A stretch of DNA of 64,000 nucleotides from Trinickia dabaoshanensis. Lineage in GTDB: Bacteria > Pseudomonadota > Gammaproteobacteria > Burkholderiales > Burkholderiaceae. A model generated the notes under the pieces. That model was not told the DNA's origin. It searched no databases and was given only the letters and a program-made list of their open reading frames with translations. Positions 56,420-64,000 of the stretch are shown in pieces. Every line of letters begins with the position of its first letter. Positions within the stretch are counted from its first letter, which is position 1. The DNA lies in NCBI RefSeq assembly GCF_002879885.1, contig NZ_PNYA01000006.1, forward strand, positions 124,001 to 188,000, given 5' to 3'. The position numbers were made by a program, and so were the translations under genes.

Positions 56420-57505
56420 ATGGCTAAGCGCAACGAGGCCCCCGAAGACGCCCGCATCCGCGAGGTCGGTGGACGTCCGGTACGGCTGACGAGCGATATG
56501 AGCTTGCCGAAGCTGTCCGCGGTCGAAATCGGCAGCTACGCCCTCGCCGTGTTCGGCATGTGGGTGGTGCTGCATTTCAAGCTGCTCGGCGCGCTGCTGG
56601 GCGGCATGCTCGTCTATCAGCTCGTTCACACGCTCGCGCCCAGTATCGAGCGCCACATGTCGGGACAGCGCGCGCGCTGGGTTGCCGTCGTCGTGATCGC
56701 GGCCGTCGTGGTGGGCGGCCTAGCGGGCCTCGCCATCGGCATCGTCGAGCACTTCGAGCATACGGTGCCCAACATCCAGAACCTGCTGTCGCAGGTCATG
56801 CAGATCGTCGACCAAGCGCGGCTGCGCTCGCCCGAGTGGCTTTCGGCGATGCTGCCCGGCGATGTCTCGCAGATGAAACAAAAGGCCGGCATGCTCGTGC
56901 AAACGCACATGAGTCAACTGCAGCAAGGCGGCAAGAACGTCGCGCGCGGCTTCGGGCACGTCCTGTTCGGCATGATCATCGGTGCGATGATCGCCATCAC
57001 GAGCGAGCGCCACATACAGCGGCTGCCGCTATCCACGGCGCTTGCCTCGCGCGCCAGCCGGTTCGCCGATGCGTTCCGGCGGATCGTCTTCGCCCAAGTG
57101 AAAATCTCGACGATCAACGCGGTCTTCACGGCGCTCTATCTGCTGCTTGCCCTGCCGCTCTTTCATCAGCGGCTGCCGCTGTCGAAAACCCTCGTGCTCG
57201 TCACCTTCATCGCCGGGTTGCTGCCGGTGATCGGCAATCTGATTTCGAATACGCTGATCGTCGCCGTTTCGCTCGCGGTCAGCCTACCCACGGCTGTCTC
57301 CTCGCTCGTCTTTCTGATCTTGATTCACAAGTTCGAATATTTCCTGAACGCGAGAATCGTCGGAGGGCAGATCGAGGCGCGCGCATGGGAGCTGTTGCTC
57401 GCCATGCTCGTGATGGAAGCGGCGGCCGGTGTGCCGGGGCTCATCGCCGCGCCGATCTTCTACGCCTACATCAAGCGCGAGCTGATTTACCTGCGCTTGA
57501 TCTAG
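56420..57505 (+). CDS. AI-2E family (PerM-type) membrane protein
   Basis: Integral membrane protein of 361 residues with about eight helices, resembling the AI-2E transporter/PerM family. Characteristic are the paired N-terminal helices, the long amphipathic central part (HFEHTVPNIQNLLSQVMQIV) and the C-terminal helices with FIAGLLPVIGNLISNTLIVA and FEYFLNARIVGGQIEARAWE. Characterised relatives export autoinducer-2 or act as sodium/proton exchangers; the actual role is open. The ATG at 56420 (MAKRNEAPED) is 47 bases after uvrA, so co-transcription is likely. Confidence 0.85.
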   Translation: MAKRNEAPEDARIREVGGRPVRLTSDMSLPKLSAVEIGSYALAVFGMWVVLHFKLLGALLGGMLVYQLVHTLAPSIERHMSGQRARWVAVVVIAAVVVGGLAGLAIGIVEHFEHTVPNIQNLLSQVMQIVDQARLRSPEWLSAMLPGDVSQMKQKAGMLVQTHMSQLQQGGKNVARGFGHVLFGMIIGAMIAITSERHIQRLPLSTALASRASRFADAFRRIVFAQVKISTINAVFTALYLLLALPLFHQRLPLSKTLVLVTFIAGLLPVIGNLISNTLIVAVSLAVSLPTAVSSLVFLILIHKFEYFLNARIVGGQIEARAWELLLAMLVMEAAAGVPGLIAAPIFYAYIKRELIYLRLI

Positions 57506-57509
57506 CCGC

Positions 57510-57533
57510 CGCGCCGGCCGCCAAGCCGGCGCG
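57510..57533. terminator. GC-rich hairpin between convergent genes
   Basis: CGCGCCGGC (57510-57518) pairs perfectly with GCCGGCGCG (57525-57533) around CGCCAA. It fills the 31-base gap between the stops of the AI-2E gene (+) and purU (-) and could end both transcripts, although there is no T-run. Confidence 0.55.
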
Positions 57534-57536
57534 AGT

Positions 57537-58406
57537 TCAGCGGAAGACGACCGTCTTCGTTCCGTTCAGCACGATCCGGTGCTCGACGTGCCACTTCACC
57601 GCGCGCGCGAGCGTCACGCACTCCACATCGCGGCCGATCGCCGTCAACTGCTCGGGCGTCATGCTGTGATCGACGCGTTCCACTTCCTGCTCGATGATCG
57701 GACCTTCGTCGAGGTCGGTCGTCACGTAATGCGCCGTCGCGCCGATCAGCTTCACGCCGCGGTCGAACGCCTGGTAGTAAGGCTTGGCGCCTTTGAAGCT
57801 CGGCAAGAACGAATGGTGAATATTGATCGCCCGCCCAGCCAGGTGCTCGCATAGGTTCGGCGAGAGGATCTGCATATAGCGAGCTAGCACGACGAGATCG
57901 GCCCCGTGCTGATCGATCACCTCGAGCACGCGCGCTTCTTGCGCGGCCTTGGCCGCCCCCGTCGATTCCGTCAACGGAAAGTGATGGAACGGGATGTCGT
58001 AGCTCGCCGCCAACTGATAGAAATCCTTGTGATTCGAGATGATGGCGGGAATCTCGATCGGCAATTGGCCGGTGCGGTAGCGGAACAGCAGATCGTTCAG
58101 GCAGTGGCCGATCTTCGAGACCATGATGACGACCTTCGGCTTGAGCGACGCATCGTGAATCTCCCAGCGCATCGAGAATTCGTCGGCGAGCAATGCGAAG
58201 GCGTCACGCAGCGCGTCGAGGCCCGGGTCGCCGCCCACTTGCTGGAAGTGCACGCGCATGAAGAATTCGCCCGTGTGACTATCGCCGAACTGGGCCGAAT
58301 CGAGGATGTTGGCGCCGCGCTCGAAGAGAAACCCCGAGACGGAGTGAACGATGCCGGGCCGGTCCGGGCACGACAATTTCAAAATGAAGCTGTGTTGGGT
58401 CGACAT
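57537..58406 (-). CDS. purU: Formyltetrahydrofolate deformylase
   Basis: Releases formate from 10-formyltetrahydrofolate, supplying formate for purine synthesis and balancing one-carbon pools. The 289-residue protein has an N-terminal ACT domain (SFILKLSCPDRPGIVHSVSG, about 5-24) and a C-terminal formyltransferase fold with IPAIISNHKDFYQLA, LSPNLCEHLAGRAINIHHSF and GATAHYVTTDLDEGPIIEQE, carrying the family's His and Asp. AGAGGT precedes the ATG at 58406 (MSTQHSF). It follows the DUF4743 Nudix gene on the same strand with a 51-base gap. Confidence 0.95.
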   Translation of the reverse strand: MSTQHSFILKLSCPDRPGIVHSVSGFLFERGANILDSAQFGDSHTGEFFMRVHFQQVGGDPGLDALRDAFALLADEFSMRWEIHDASLKPKVVIMVSKIGHCLNDLLFRYRTGQLPIEIPAIISNHKDFYQLAASYDIPFHHFPLTESTGAAKAAQEARVLEVIDQHGADLVVLARYMQILSPNLCEHLAGRAINIHHSFLPSFKGAKPYYQAFDRGVKLIGATAHYVTTDLDEGPIIEQEVERVDHSMTPEQLTAIGRDVECVTLARAVKWHVEHRIVLNGTKTVVFR

Positions 58407-58457
58407 ATGACCTCTGGACTCCTGTAATTGATTCACGCCGCGCCCGCTCGAGCGCAT

Positions 58458-59303
58458 TCAAAGCGGCGCGACGAACAGCGATTCGATGCCCGCGCAGGCC
58501 TCTTCGTCGATCCAGCGATGGCGCAGCATGCAATCGAGCGTCGCCAAGCTCGCATCGACCGTCATCTCGCCGTCTTCGATCCAGCGCGCGACTTCCTCGA
58601 TACGCGCAAGCCGGTGCTCGCCCACCTCGCCGTCTTGATTGCGCGGCGCGAAATCGCCGGGCAGCGGCAGATCGTAGACGAACACCTGTTCGGCCTGCGT
58701 ACCCTCGGGCAACGATTGCAGCACGTGCACGACGCGCCCGGGTTGCGCGCGCGCGGCAAGCGCGGCCTCGATGCCGGCTTCTTCCCAGCATTCCTTGACG
58801 ATCGTCTCTTCGATCGAAAAACCCCAGCCGATGCCGCCGGCAACGACGTTATCGAGCATGCCCGGGTCGGTCGCCTTGGTCTCGCTGCGTCGAGCGATCC
58901 AAAGCTGCGGCGCGCGATCCGCGTATTTTACGATGCCGTTCAAATGCACCGCGTACGTCATCGTGCCGAAAAAGCGAGCGGCTGCGCGCTCGATGAAGGC
59001 GAGCGGCTCACCGTCGAACGCATTGCGGATCGCGTAAGTTTCGTCGCGCCAGCCCCGAATGCGCCCCTGCCCCGCCAACGCGCCGATCACCGTCGCCAGC
59101 GCGGCCGAGCGGCTGTTCACGTCGCGGTCGAAGCGCGCGGCAAGCGCGATACCGGCCGCGTCGATCTCGAACACGTCGGGCCACAGCGCAAGCGACGGCA
59201 CGTCGGTTTCGCGAATCCAGCCGACTTGCTCGGCCGACATGAACAAGGGCCGATGCGCGCTTGGCTCGAAGCGGCGCGCGGTGGCAATGCACGGCAAACT
59301 CAT
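58458..59303 (-). CDS. DUF4743 / Nudix hydrolase (thiamine diphosphate-type)
   Basis: Protein of 281 residues with an N-terminal DUF4743 region (about 1-120) and a C-terminal Nudix domain whose box reads GGIGWGFSIEETIVKECWEE followed by AGIE. This layout matches the Nudix part of fungal Tnr3 and yeast YJR142W relatives, which hydrolyse damaged thiamine diphosphate analogues; function here is inferred. The Nudix box has Lys in place of the usual Arg before the catalytic Glu pair, as is common in this family. GAGGAG precedes the ATG at 59303. Upstream of purU. Confidence 0.85.
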   Translation of the reverse strand: MSLPCIATARRFEPSAHRPLFMSAEQVGWIRETDVPSLALWPDVFEIDAAGIALAARFDRDVNSRSAALATVIGALAGQGRIRGWRDETYAIRNAFDGEPLAFIERAAARFFGTMTYAVHLNGIVKYADRAPQLWIARRSETKATDPGMLDNVVAGGIGWGFSIEETIVKECWEEAGIEAALAARAQPGRVVHVLQSLPEGTQAEQVFVYDLPLPGDFAPRNQDGEVGEHRLARIEEVARWIEDGEMTVDASLATLDCMLRHRWIDEEACAGIESLFVAPL

Positions 59304-59338
59304 GAAGCTCCTCGAACGATCGTTATCGCGGTGGCCGC

Positions 59339-59953
59339 TCAATCGCGCAGCGCCACGCGCAAGCCCAGGGCGATGAAAGTCGCGCCCGCCAGGCGATCCA
59401 GCCACACGCCCGCACGCGGACGCCGCTTGAGCCAGGCGCCGAGCGTGCCGGCGAAAACGCCGAACAACGAAAAAATCGCGAGCGTTTGCAGCATGAAGAT
59501 CAGGCCCAATTCGACCATCTGCACGGCAACGCGCTGCGAGCCGCTCGGATCGACGAACTGCGGCAGGAAGACGACGAAAAACAGCGTCACCTTCGGATTC
59601 ATCATGTTGCCGATCACGCTCTGACGGAAGACGGACAAAAGCGGTTGCGGCGGCCGCTCGTGCGCGCTCGCCAAGCCGCGGCTCGTCAACGCCTTGATGC
59701 CGATCCAGATCAAGTACAGCCCGCCCGCGATCTTGACGATTTGGAACGCGAGCGGCGACGAGCGGAGCAGCGCGGCGACGCCTAGCGCCGCTAGCGTCGT
59801 GTGAAACGTCAAGCCGGCGGCAAAACCGAGCGCCGCCACGAGGCCCGCGGCGCGGCCCTGCGAAATACCGCGCGCCAGCACCTGCAAATTGTCGGGACCG
59901 GGTGCGGTCGTGACGGCAATGGACGCGGCGAGAAAAAGCGGAAGGTTCGGCAT
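59339..59953 (-). CDS. LysE/RhtB family amino-acid exporter
   Basis: Inner-membrane exporter of 204 residues with six hydrophobic segments. The family motif SIAVTTAPGPDNLQVLARGI is at about 11-30, followed by GLVAALGFAAGLTFHTTLA and the central KIAGGLYLIWIGIKAL and FRQSVIGNMMNPKVTLFFVV. LysE-type proteins export basic or other amino acids and metabolites; the substrate is unknown. The ATG at 59953 (MPNLPLF) is typical. Same strand as the DUF4743 gene downstream, 35 bases apart. Confidence 0.9.
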   Translation of the reverse strand: MPNLPLFLAASIAVTTAPGPDNLQVLARGISQGRAAGLVAALGFAAGLTFHTTLAALGVAALLRSSPLAFQIVKIAGGLYLIWIGIKALTSRGLASAHERPPQPLLSVFRQSVIGNMMNPKVTLFFVVFLPQFVDPSGSQRVAVQMVELGLIFMLQTLAIFSLFGVFAGTLGAWLKRRPRAGVWLDRLAGATFIALGLRVALRD

Positions 59954-60084
59954 CGTTTTTTTACTCAGGATAGGACAGGACAGCACAATAAAGCTACGAG
60001 CACGACCGGGGGGACGGCGGGCTGCGGCGACGCGTGCGCACGATGCCGGGCACTCGAATTCGAGCGCATCGACGCACGCGCCAT

Positions 60085-60651
60085 TCAATGACCGCCGAAC
60101 TGCGTGACCGTGTAGAGCGGCAAGCCGCTTTCGCGCAGCAGCTTCGATCCGCCCAGGTCGGGCAAGTCGACGATCGCCGCGCCTTCGACCACGACGGCGC
60201 CGAGCCGCTCGAGCAGCTTCTTGCCCGCCATCATCGTGCCGCCCGTGGCGATCAAATCGTCGACGATGACGACGCGCTCGCCGGGGCCGCACGCGTCTTC
60301 ATGGATTTCCACCGTGGCCGTGCCGTATTCGAGCGAATACGACTCGGATACGGTCTTGTACGGCAGCTTGCCGATCTTGCGGATCGGGATGAAACCGATG
60401 TTCAACTCGTAAGCGACGATCGGCGCAATGATGAAGCCGCGGGCATCGAGCCCCGCCACGTAGTCGAGCTTGGCTTCGACATAGCGCTCGATGAAAAGAT
60501 CGATCAACACGCGAAACGTCTTGGGCCGCTGCAAGAGCGGGGTAATGTCGCGAAACTGCACGCCGGGCAGCGGCCAATCGGGAACCGTGCGAATTTGGCT
60601 CTTGATGAACGCGGGGGCGTCGAACGGCGCATCCGCGGGCGCATGGGACAT
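60085..60651 (-). CDS. apt: Adenine phosphoribosyltransferase
   Basis: Purine salvage enzyme of 188 residues making AMP from adenine and PRPP in the cytoplasm. The PRPP-binding loop is [16 protein letters not shown] (about 127-142); [29 protein letters not shown] and [18 protein letters not shown] are diagnostic of Apt. GGAGAA precedes the ATG at 60651 (MSHAPAD). It follows the antiporter gene on the same strand by 74 bases. Confidence 0.97.
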   Translation of the reverse strand: MSHAPADAPFDAPAFIKSQIRTVPDWPLPGVQFRDITPLLQRPKTFRVLIDLFIERYVEAKLDYVAGLDARGFIIAPIVAYELNIGFIPIRKIGKLPYKTVSESYSLEYGTATVEIHEDACGPGERVVIVDDLIATGGTMMAGKKLLERLGAVVVEGAAIVDLPDLGGSKLLRESGLPLYTVTQFGGH

Positions 60652-60725
60652 AAAATTCTCCGGGATCGCCCGCGCGGGGGCGAGCAAGTCGTGTTACATG
60701 GATATCGAATGGACGGCGCGCCGTC

Positions 60726-62729
60726 TCAGGCGGCCGAAGCGCCGGCGCGACGGTTGCGCAACAACCGCTCCTCGGCCAACGCCAACGCTTCGGGCAGCCC
60801 GCGCAGAACGAGGATGTCGGCTTCGCGCAGCTTCGTCTCCGGGCCAGGTTCGACGCCGCGAATCCCGTGCCGGCGAATCGCCGTGACCTGGACGCCCATC
60901 GAGGCGAGCCCGAGTTCGTCGAGGCTGCGGCCAACGGCATCGGCATTGCCGTCGACAGCCACAGATTGTAGCCGCACCTGGTCGTGGCCGTCGTCGTCGC
61001 CCGGATCGTCGGCGCCATGGAAGTAGCCGCGCAGCAGGCTGTAGCGCGCATCGCGCAGCTCCTCGACGCGCCGCACGACGCGTCGCATGGGCACGCCCAT
61101 CAAAACGAGCGTATGCGAGGCGAGCATCAAGCTGCCCTCGACGATCTCGGGAATCACCTCCGTCGCGCCGGCCGCGAGCAGCTTTTCCAGATCGGCGTCG
61201 TCGACGGTACGCACGATCACGGGCAGCGCCGGCTCGAGCTCGTGCACGTGGTGCAGCACACGCAGCGCCGACGGCGTATTCGCATAGGTCACGGCCACCG
61301 CCGCCGCGCGGTGAATGCCGGCCGAAACCAGCGATTCGCGGCGCGCCGCATCGCCGAAGACGACCGATTCGCCCGCCGCGGCGGCGGCATTCACGCGATC
61401 GGGGTCCAGATCGAGCGCGACGTAGGGCAGCCCTTCGTGCTCGAGCATCCGCGCCAGGTTCTGTCCCGCGCGTCCATAGCCGCAGATGATGACGTGGGCG
61501 TTTTGCCGCAGGCTTTGCGTGGCAATGCGCGTCATCTGCAACGACTGCTGCATCCATTCCGTCGACGAAAGCCGCAGGACGATACGATCGGCGTTCTGGA
61601 TCATGAACGGCGCGGCGAGCATCGACAGCAGCATGGCCGCGAGAATCGCCTGCAGCATCGCGGCGCTCACGAGGTGCTTGTCGAGGATCAGATTGAGCAG
61701 CACGAAACCGAACTCGCCCGCCTGCGCCAGCCCGATGCCGGTACGCATGGCCACGCCGGGCGTTGCGCCGAACAATCGAGCGAGCCCCGTGATCATGACG
61801 ATCTTGAGCAGCACCGGCGCGACGAGGAACGCGAGCACGAGCAGCGGATGGGCGATGAGCACGCGCGGATCGAGCAGCATGCCCGTGGTCACGAAAAACA
61901 GACCCAGCAGCACGTCGCGAAACGGCTTGATGTCCTCTTCCACTTGGTGGCGATACGGCGTCTCGGCGATCAGCATGCCGGCGATGAACGCACCGAGCGC
62001 GAGCGAGAGCCCGAATTTGTCGGTGATGAACGCGGCGCCGAGCGTGACGAGCAGCAGGTTCAGCACGAAGAGCTCTTGCGAGCGCCGCCGCGCGACGACG
62101 TTGAACCAGCGCGTCATGAAGCGCTGTCCCATGAACAGGAGCAGCGAGAGCGCGACGACGATCTTCAGCGCAGCGATACCGAGCGTCATGGGCAGATCGT
62201 GCGTTTCGCCCCCGAGCGCGGCGATCACGATGAGCAGCGGCACGACGGCCAGATCCTGAAACAGCAGTACGCCGAAGATGTTGCGTCCATGCTCGGTCTC
62301 GATCTCGAGCCGCTCGGCGAGCATCTTGCTGACGATCGCCGTCGAGGACATCGCGAGCGCGCCGCCGAGCGCGATGCTGCCTTGCCAGGTCACGTGCATC
62401 CAGCGCTCGAGCAGCAAACCGACGAGCACCGCCACGCCGACGGTGCCGATCACTTGCAGCAGGCCGAGCCCGAACACGAGCGTGCGCATGGCGCGCAATT
62501 TGGCAAGCGAGAACTCGAGTCCGATCGAAAACATCAGGAAGACGACGCCGAACTCGGCGAGGTTCTGCGCGCGCTCCGAATCGGGCGCAAGCCCGAGCGC
62601 ATGCGGCCCGACGACGATGCCCACGGTTAGGTACCCGAGCATCGGCGGCAAGTTCAACGAGCGGAACAATACGACGCCCACTACCGACGCAAGCAGTAGG
62701 AAAAGCGTCATCTCGAGCGGAGAAATCAC
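60726..62729 (-). CDS. KefB/YbaL-type cation:proton antiporter with RCK domains
   Basis: Inner-membrane CPA2 antiporter of 667 residues. Residues about 1-390 carry about 12 helices of the Na+/H+ exchanger fold (LPPMLGYLTVGIVVGPHALG, FSIGLEFSLAKLR). Then follow a TrkA-N nucleotide-binding domain (HVIICGYGRAGQNLARMLEH, with ESVVFGDAARRE) and a C-terminal TrkA-C domain (ILVLRGLPEALALAEERLLR). Nearest well-known relatives are YbaL and KefB/KefC, which move K+ or Na+ against protons. The GTG at 62729 gives VISPLEMTLFLLLASVVGVV, matching relatives; ATG at 62711 or a start at 62768 are alternatives. Divergent from kdsD. Confidence 0.88.
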   Translation of the reverse strand: MISPLEMTLFLLLASVVGVVLFRSLNLPPMLGYLTVGIVVGPHALGLAPDSERAQNLAEFGVVFLMFSIGLEFSLAKLRAMRTLVFGLGLLQVIGTVGVAVLVGLLLERWMHVTWQGSIALGGALAMSSTAIVSKMLAERLEIETEHGRNIFGVLLFQDLAVVPLLIVIAALGGETHDLPMTLGIAALKIVVALSLLLFMGQRFMTRWFNVVARRRSQELFVLNLLLVTLGAAFITDKFGLSLALGAFIAGMLIAETPYRHQVEEDIKPFRDVLLGLFFVTTGMLLDPRVLIAHPLLVLAFLVAPVLLKIVMITGLARLFGATPGVAMRTGIGLAQAGEFGFVLLNLILDKHLVSAAMLQAILAAMLLSMLAAPFMIQNADRIVLRLSSTEWMQQSLQMTRIATQSLRQNAHVIICGYGRAGQNLARMLEHEGLPYVALDLDPDRVNAAAAAGESVVFGDAARRESLVSAGIHRAAAVAVTYANTPSALRVLHHVHELEPALPVIVRTVDDADLEKLLAAGATEVIPEIVEGSLMLASHTLVLMGVPMRRVVRRVEELRDARYSLLRGYFHGADDPGDDDGHDQVRLQSVAVDGNADAVGRSLDELGLASMGVQVTAIRRHGIRGVEPGPETKLREADILVLRGLPEALALAEERLLRNRRAGASAA

Positions 62730-62853
62730 GGGTTCAGCGTCCTCGTTCGTCAGCGGAACGCACGCCACGCGCGCAACGCGCGCCGCGCATTCGATTTTGG
62801 GAGCCTGAAAGCGGCTCGGGCCAGGGGCGGCCCGGCGCGGCGAACAACGCCTT

Positions 62854-62862
62854 TGCTATACT
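62854..62862 (+). promoter_or_regulatory. Extended -10 promoter of kdsD
   Basis: TGC-TATACT: an extended -10 element (TG at 62854-62855, TATACT at 62857-62862). The expected transcription start falls at about 62869-62870, that is on the kdsD ATG itself, so the mRNA may be leaderless. No good -35 is seen, as is usual with extended -10 promoters. Confidence 0.5.
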
Positions 62863-62869
62863 CCGGCGA

Positions 62870-63853
62870 ATGATAGCGAAAATCAATGGCGACCGGGCAT
62901 TGGCGCTCGCCCGGGAAGTCCTCGACATCGAAGCCGACGCGATTCGCGGGCTTCGCGATCAAGTCGACGAGCGCTTCGTCGCAGCCGTCGGCTTTCTTTT
63001 GAGTTGCCGCGGCCGCGTCGTCGTATCCGGCATCGGCAAATCCGGCCACATCGCCCGCAAGCTCGCCGCCACGCTGGCTAGCACGGGCACGCCCGCGTTC
63101 TTCGTCCATCCGGCGGAGGCAAGCCACGGCGATCTCGGCATGGTGACGCAAGAGGACGTCTTCATCGGCCTCTCGAATTCCGGCGAATCGGAAGAGCTCG
63201 TTGCCATCTTGCCGCTCGTCAAGCGTTTGGGTGCGAAGCTGATCGCGATATCGGGCCGCCCGCAATCGACGCTCGCCAAGCTCGCCGACGTTCACTTGAA
63301 CGCCTCGGTAGCCAAGGAAGCGTGCCCGCTCGATCTCGCCCCCACGGCGAGCACGACGGCCGCGCTCGCGCTCGGCGACGCGCTCGCGATGGCCGTGCTG
63401 GACGCCCGCGGGTTCGGCGCCGACGATTTCGCGCGCTCGCATCCGGGCGGCGCGCTGGGGCGCAGACTGCTCACCTACGTGCGCGACGTGATGCGCACGG
63501 GCGATCAACTGCCGAAGGTCGACGCGCGCGCGACGGTGCGCGACGCCTTGTTCCAACTGACGGCCAAGCGCATGGGTATGACGGCGATCGTGGACGACGC
63601 GGGACAAGTGCAAGGCATCTTCACCGACGGCGACCTGCGCCGCGTGCTCGAACGCACGGGCGACTTCCGCGATTTGCCGATCGCCGACGTCATGACGCGC
63701 GCGCCGCGTACGATCGGCCCGGATCATCTCGCCGTGGAAGCCGTCGAGTCGATGGAGCGCCATCGCATCAACCAAATCCTCGTCGTCGATGCCGATGGCC
63801 AACTGATCGGCGCGCTGAACATGCACGACCTGTTCTCCAAAAAGGTGATCTGA
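62870..63853 (+). CDS. kdsD: Arabinose-5-phosphate isomerase
   Basis: Converts ribulose 5-phosphate to arabinose 5-phosphate, the first step of Kdo synthesis for lipopolysaccharide. The 327-residue protein has an SIS isomerase domain (about 40-175: VVVSGIGKSGHIARKLAATL, FFVHPAEASHGDLGMVTQED, LSNSGESEELVAILP) and two C-terminal CBS domains (about 205-325). HPGGALGRRLL is diagnostic. There is no Shine-Dalgarno before the ATG and a strong extended -10 lies just upstream. The stop overlaps the kdsC start as TGATG, so the two Kdo genes are coupled. Confidence 0.97.
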   Translation: MIAKINGDRALALAREVLDIEADAIRGLRDQVDERFVAAVGFLLSCRGRVVVSGIGKSGHIARKLAATLASTGTPAFFVHPAEASHGDLGMVTQEDVFIGLSNSGESEELVAILPLVKRLGAKLIAISGRPQSTLAKLADVHLNASVAKEACPLDLAPTASTTAALALGDALAMAVLDARGFGADDFARSHPGGALGRRLLTYVRDVMRTGDQLPKVDARATVRDALFQLTAKRMGMTAIVDDAGQVQGIFTDGDLRRVLERTGDFRDLPIADVMTRAPRTIGPDHLAVEAVESMERHRINQILVVDADGQLIGALNMHDLFSKKVI

Positions 63854-64000
63854 TGGCCGCGGCTCTCACGGCAAGCGAGCGCGCGAGTCGCGTCAAGCTG
63901 ATGATTTTCGACGTCGACGGCGTGTTGACGGACGGCGGCCTGATGTTCACGGCGCAGGGCGACCACATGAAGTCGTTCAACTCGATGGACGGCCATGGCT
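63853..64000 (+). CDS. kdsC: 3-deoxy-D-manno-octulosonate 8-phosphate phosphatase (partial, N-terminus only)
   Basis: First 49 residues of a HAD-family phosphatase that removes phosphate from Kdo 8-phosphate. The nucleophile motif FDVDGVLTDGG has Asp20 and Asp22, and FTAQGDHMKSFNSMDGHG is typical of KdsC. The start codon overlaps the kdsD stop (TGATG). The gene runs off the right edge; the usual length is about 170-190 residues. Confidence 0.93.
   Translation, partial: MAAALTASERASRVKLMIFDVDGVLTDGGLMFTAQGDHMKSFNSMDGHG

Noticed and set aside
60984-62630. A 548-codon open frame antisense to the antiporter gene
   Set aside because: The product is a charged Arg/Glu/His repeat-like sequence mirroring hydrophobic codons of a membrane protein.

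Overview
The window is a GC-rich beta-proteobacterial chromosome segment, most likely from Burkholderiaceae (Paraburkholderia, Trinickia or Caballeronia type). The grounds are the gene content and order: ubiE, a Tim44-domain gene, ubiJ and ubiB; FmdB, DUF502 and aspS; a DUF3683 flavin/iron-sulfur oxidoreductase; a TetR-controlled beta-oxidation operon; uvrA beside ssb; and kdsD followed by kdsC. The assignment rests on recognised protein families, not on a database search. I saw no rRNA, tRNA, CRISPR array, insertion sequence or prophage. Both edges cut a gene: an Atm1-type ABC exporter on the left and kdsC on the right.

Layout. 1-7.2 kb: ABC exporter, YciA thioesterase, a large PAS-GGDEF-EAL signalling protein, a nitrate reductase-associated protein divergent from fdhD. 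7.2-14.4 kb: a minus-strand fatty-acid oxidation operon (tetR, acyl-CoA dehydrogenase, FadN-type bifunctional enzyme, thiolase, isomerase-like crotonase) with a visible promoter and overlapping palindromic operator. 14.5-18.9 kb: clsB and nudB, then a secreted S10 carboxypeptidase lipoprotein and a small exported EF-hand-like protein on the other strand. 19-27.9 kb: a long co-directional housekeeping block (HIT protein, DUF971, ubiE, Tim44 protein, ubiJ, ubiB, TPMT-like methyltransferase, FmdB, DUF502, aspS). 28-34.9 kb: the 1342-residue DUF3683/FAD/Fe-S oxidoreductase, divergent from ilvA-queF. 35-38.5 kb: a divergent pair for D-amino-acid use (N-acyl-D-amino-acid deacylase; DSD1-type deaminase), then MarR and its DHA2 exporter to 40.1 kb.

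40.2-51.4 kb is the most accessory-looking part: an EcsC protein, an esterase, three exported proteins (CHRD, surface-adhesin-E-like, lytic transglycosylase), a PAP2 phosphatase, then a compact three-gene operon (TupA-like ATP-grasp ligase, a DUF6875-like protein, and an O-methyltransferase-fold protein lacking the usual catalytic His). It is followed by three uncharacterised envelope proteins. The three-gene operon (45.3-48.4 kb) is the best candidate here for an undescribed biosynthetic system.

51.5-64 kb returns to core functions: ssb, an MFS carrier, uvrA, an AI-2E family permease, purU, a DUF4743 Nudix protein, a LysE exporter, apt, a KefB/YbaL-type antiporter, and kdsD-kdsC for the LPS sugar Kdo. 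The kdsD promoter appears to place the transcript start at or beside the ATG. Long open frames antisense to real genes are common in this GC-rich DNA and were left out.
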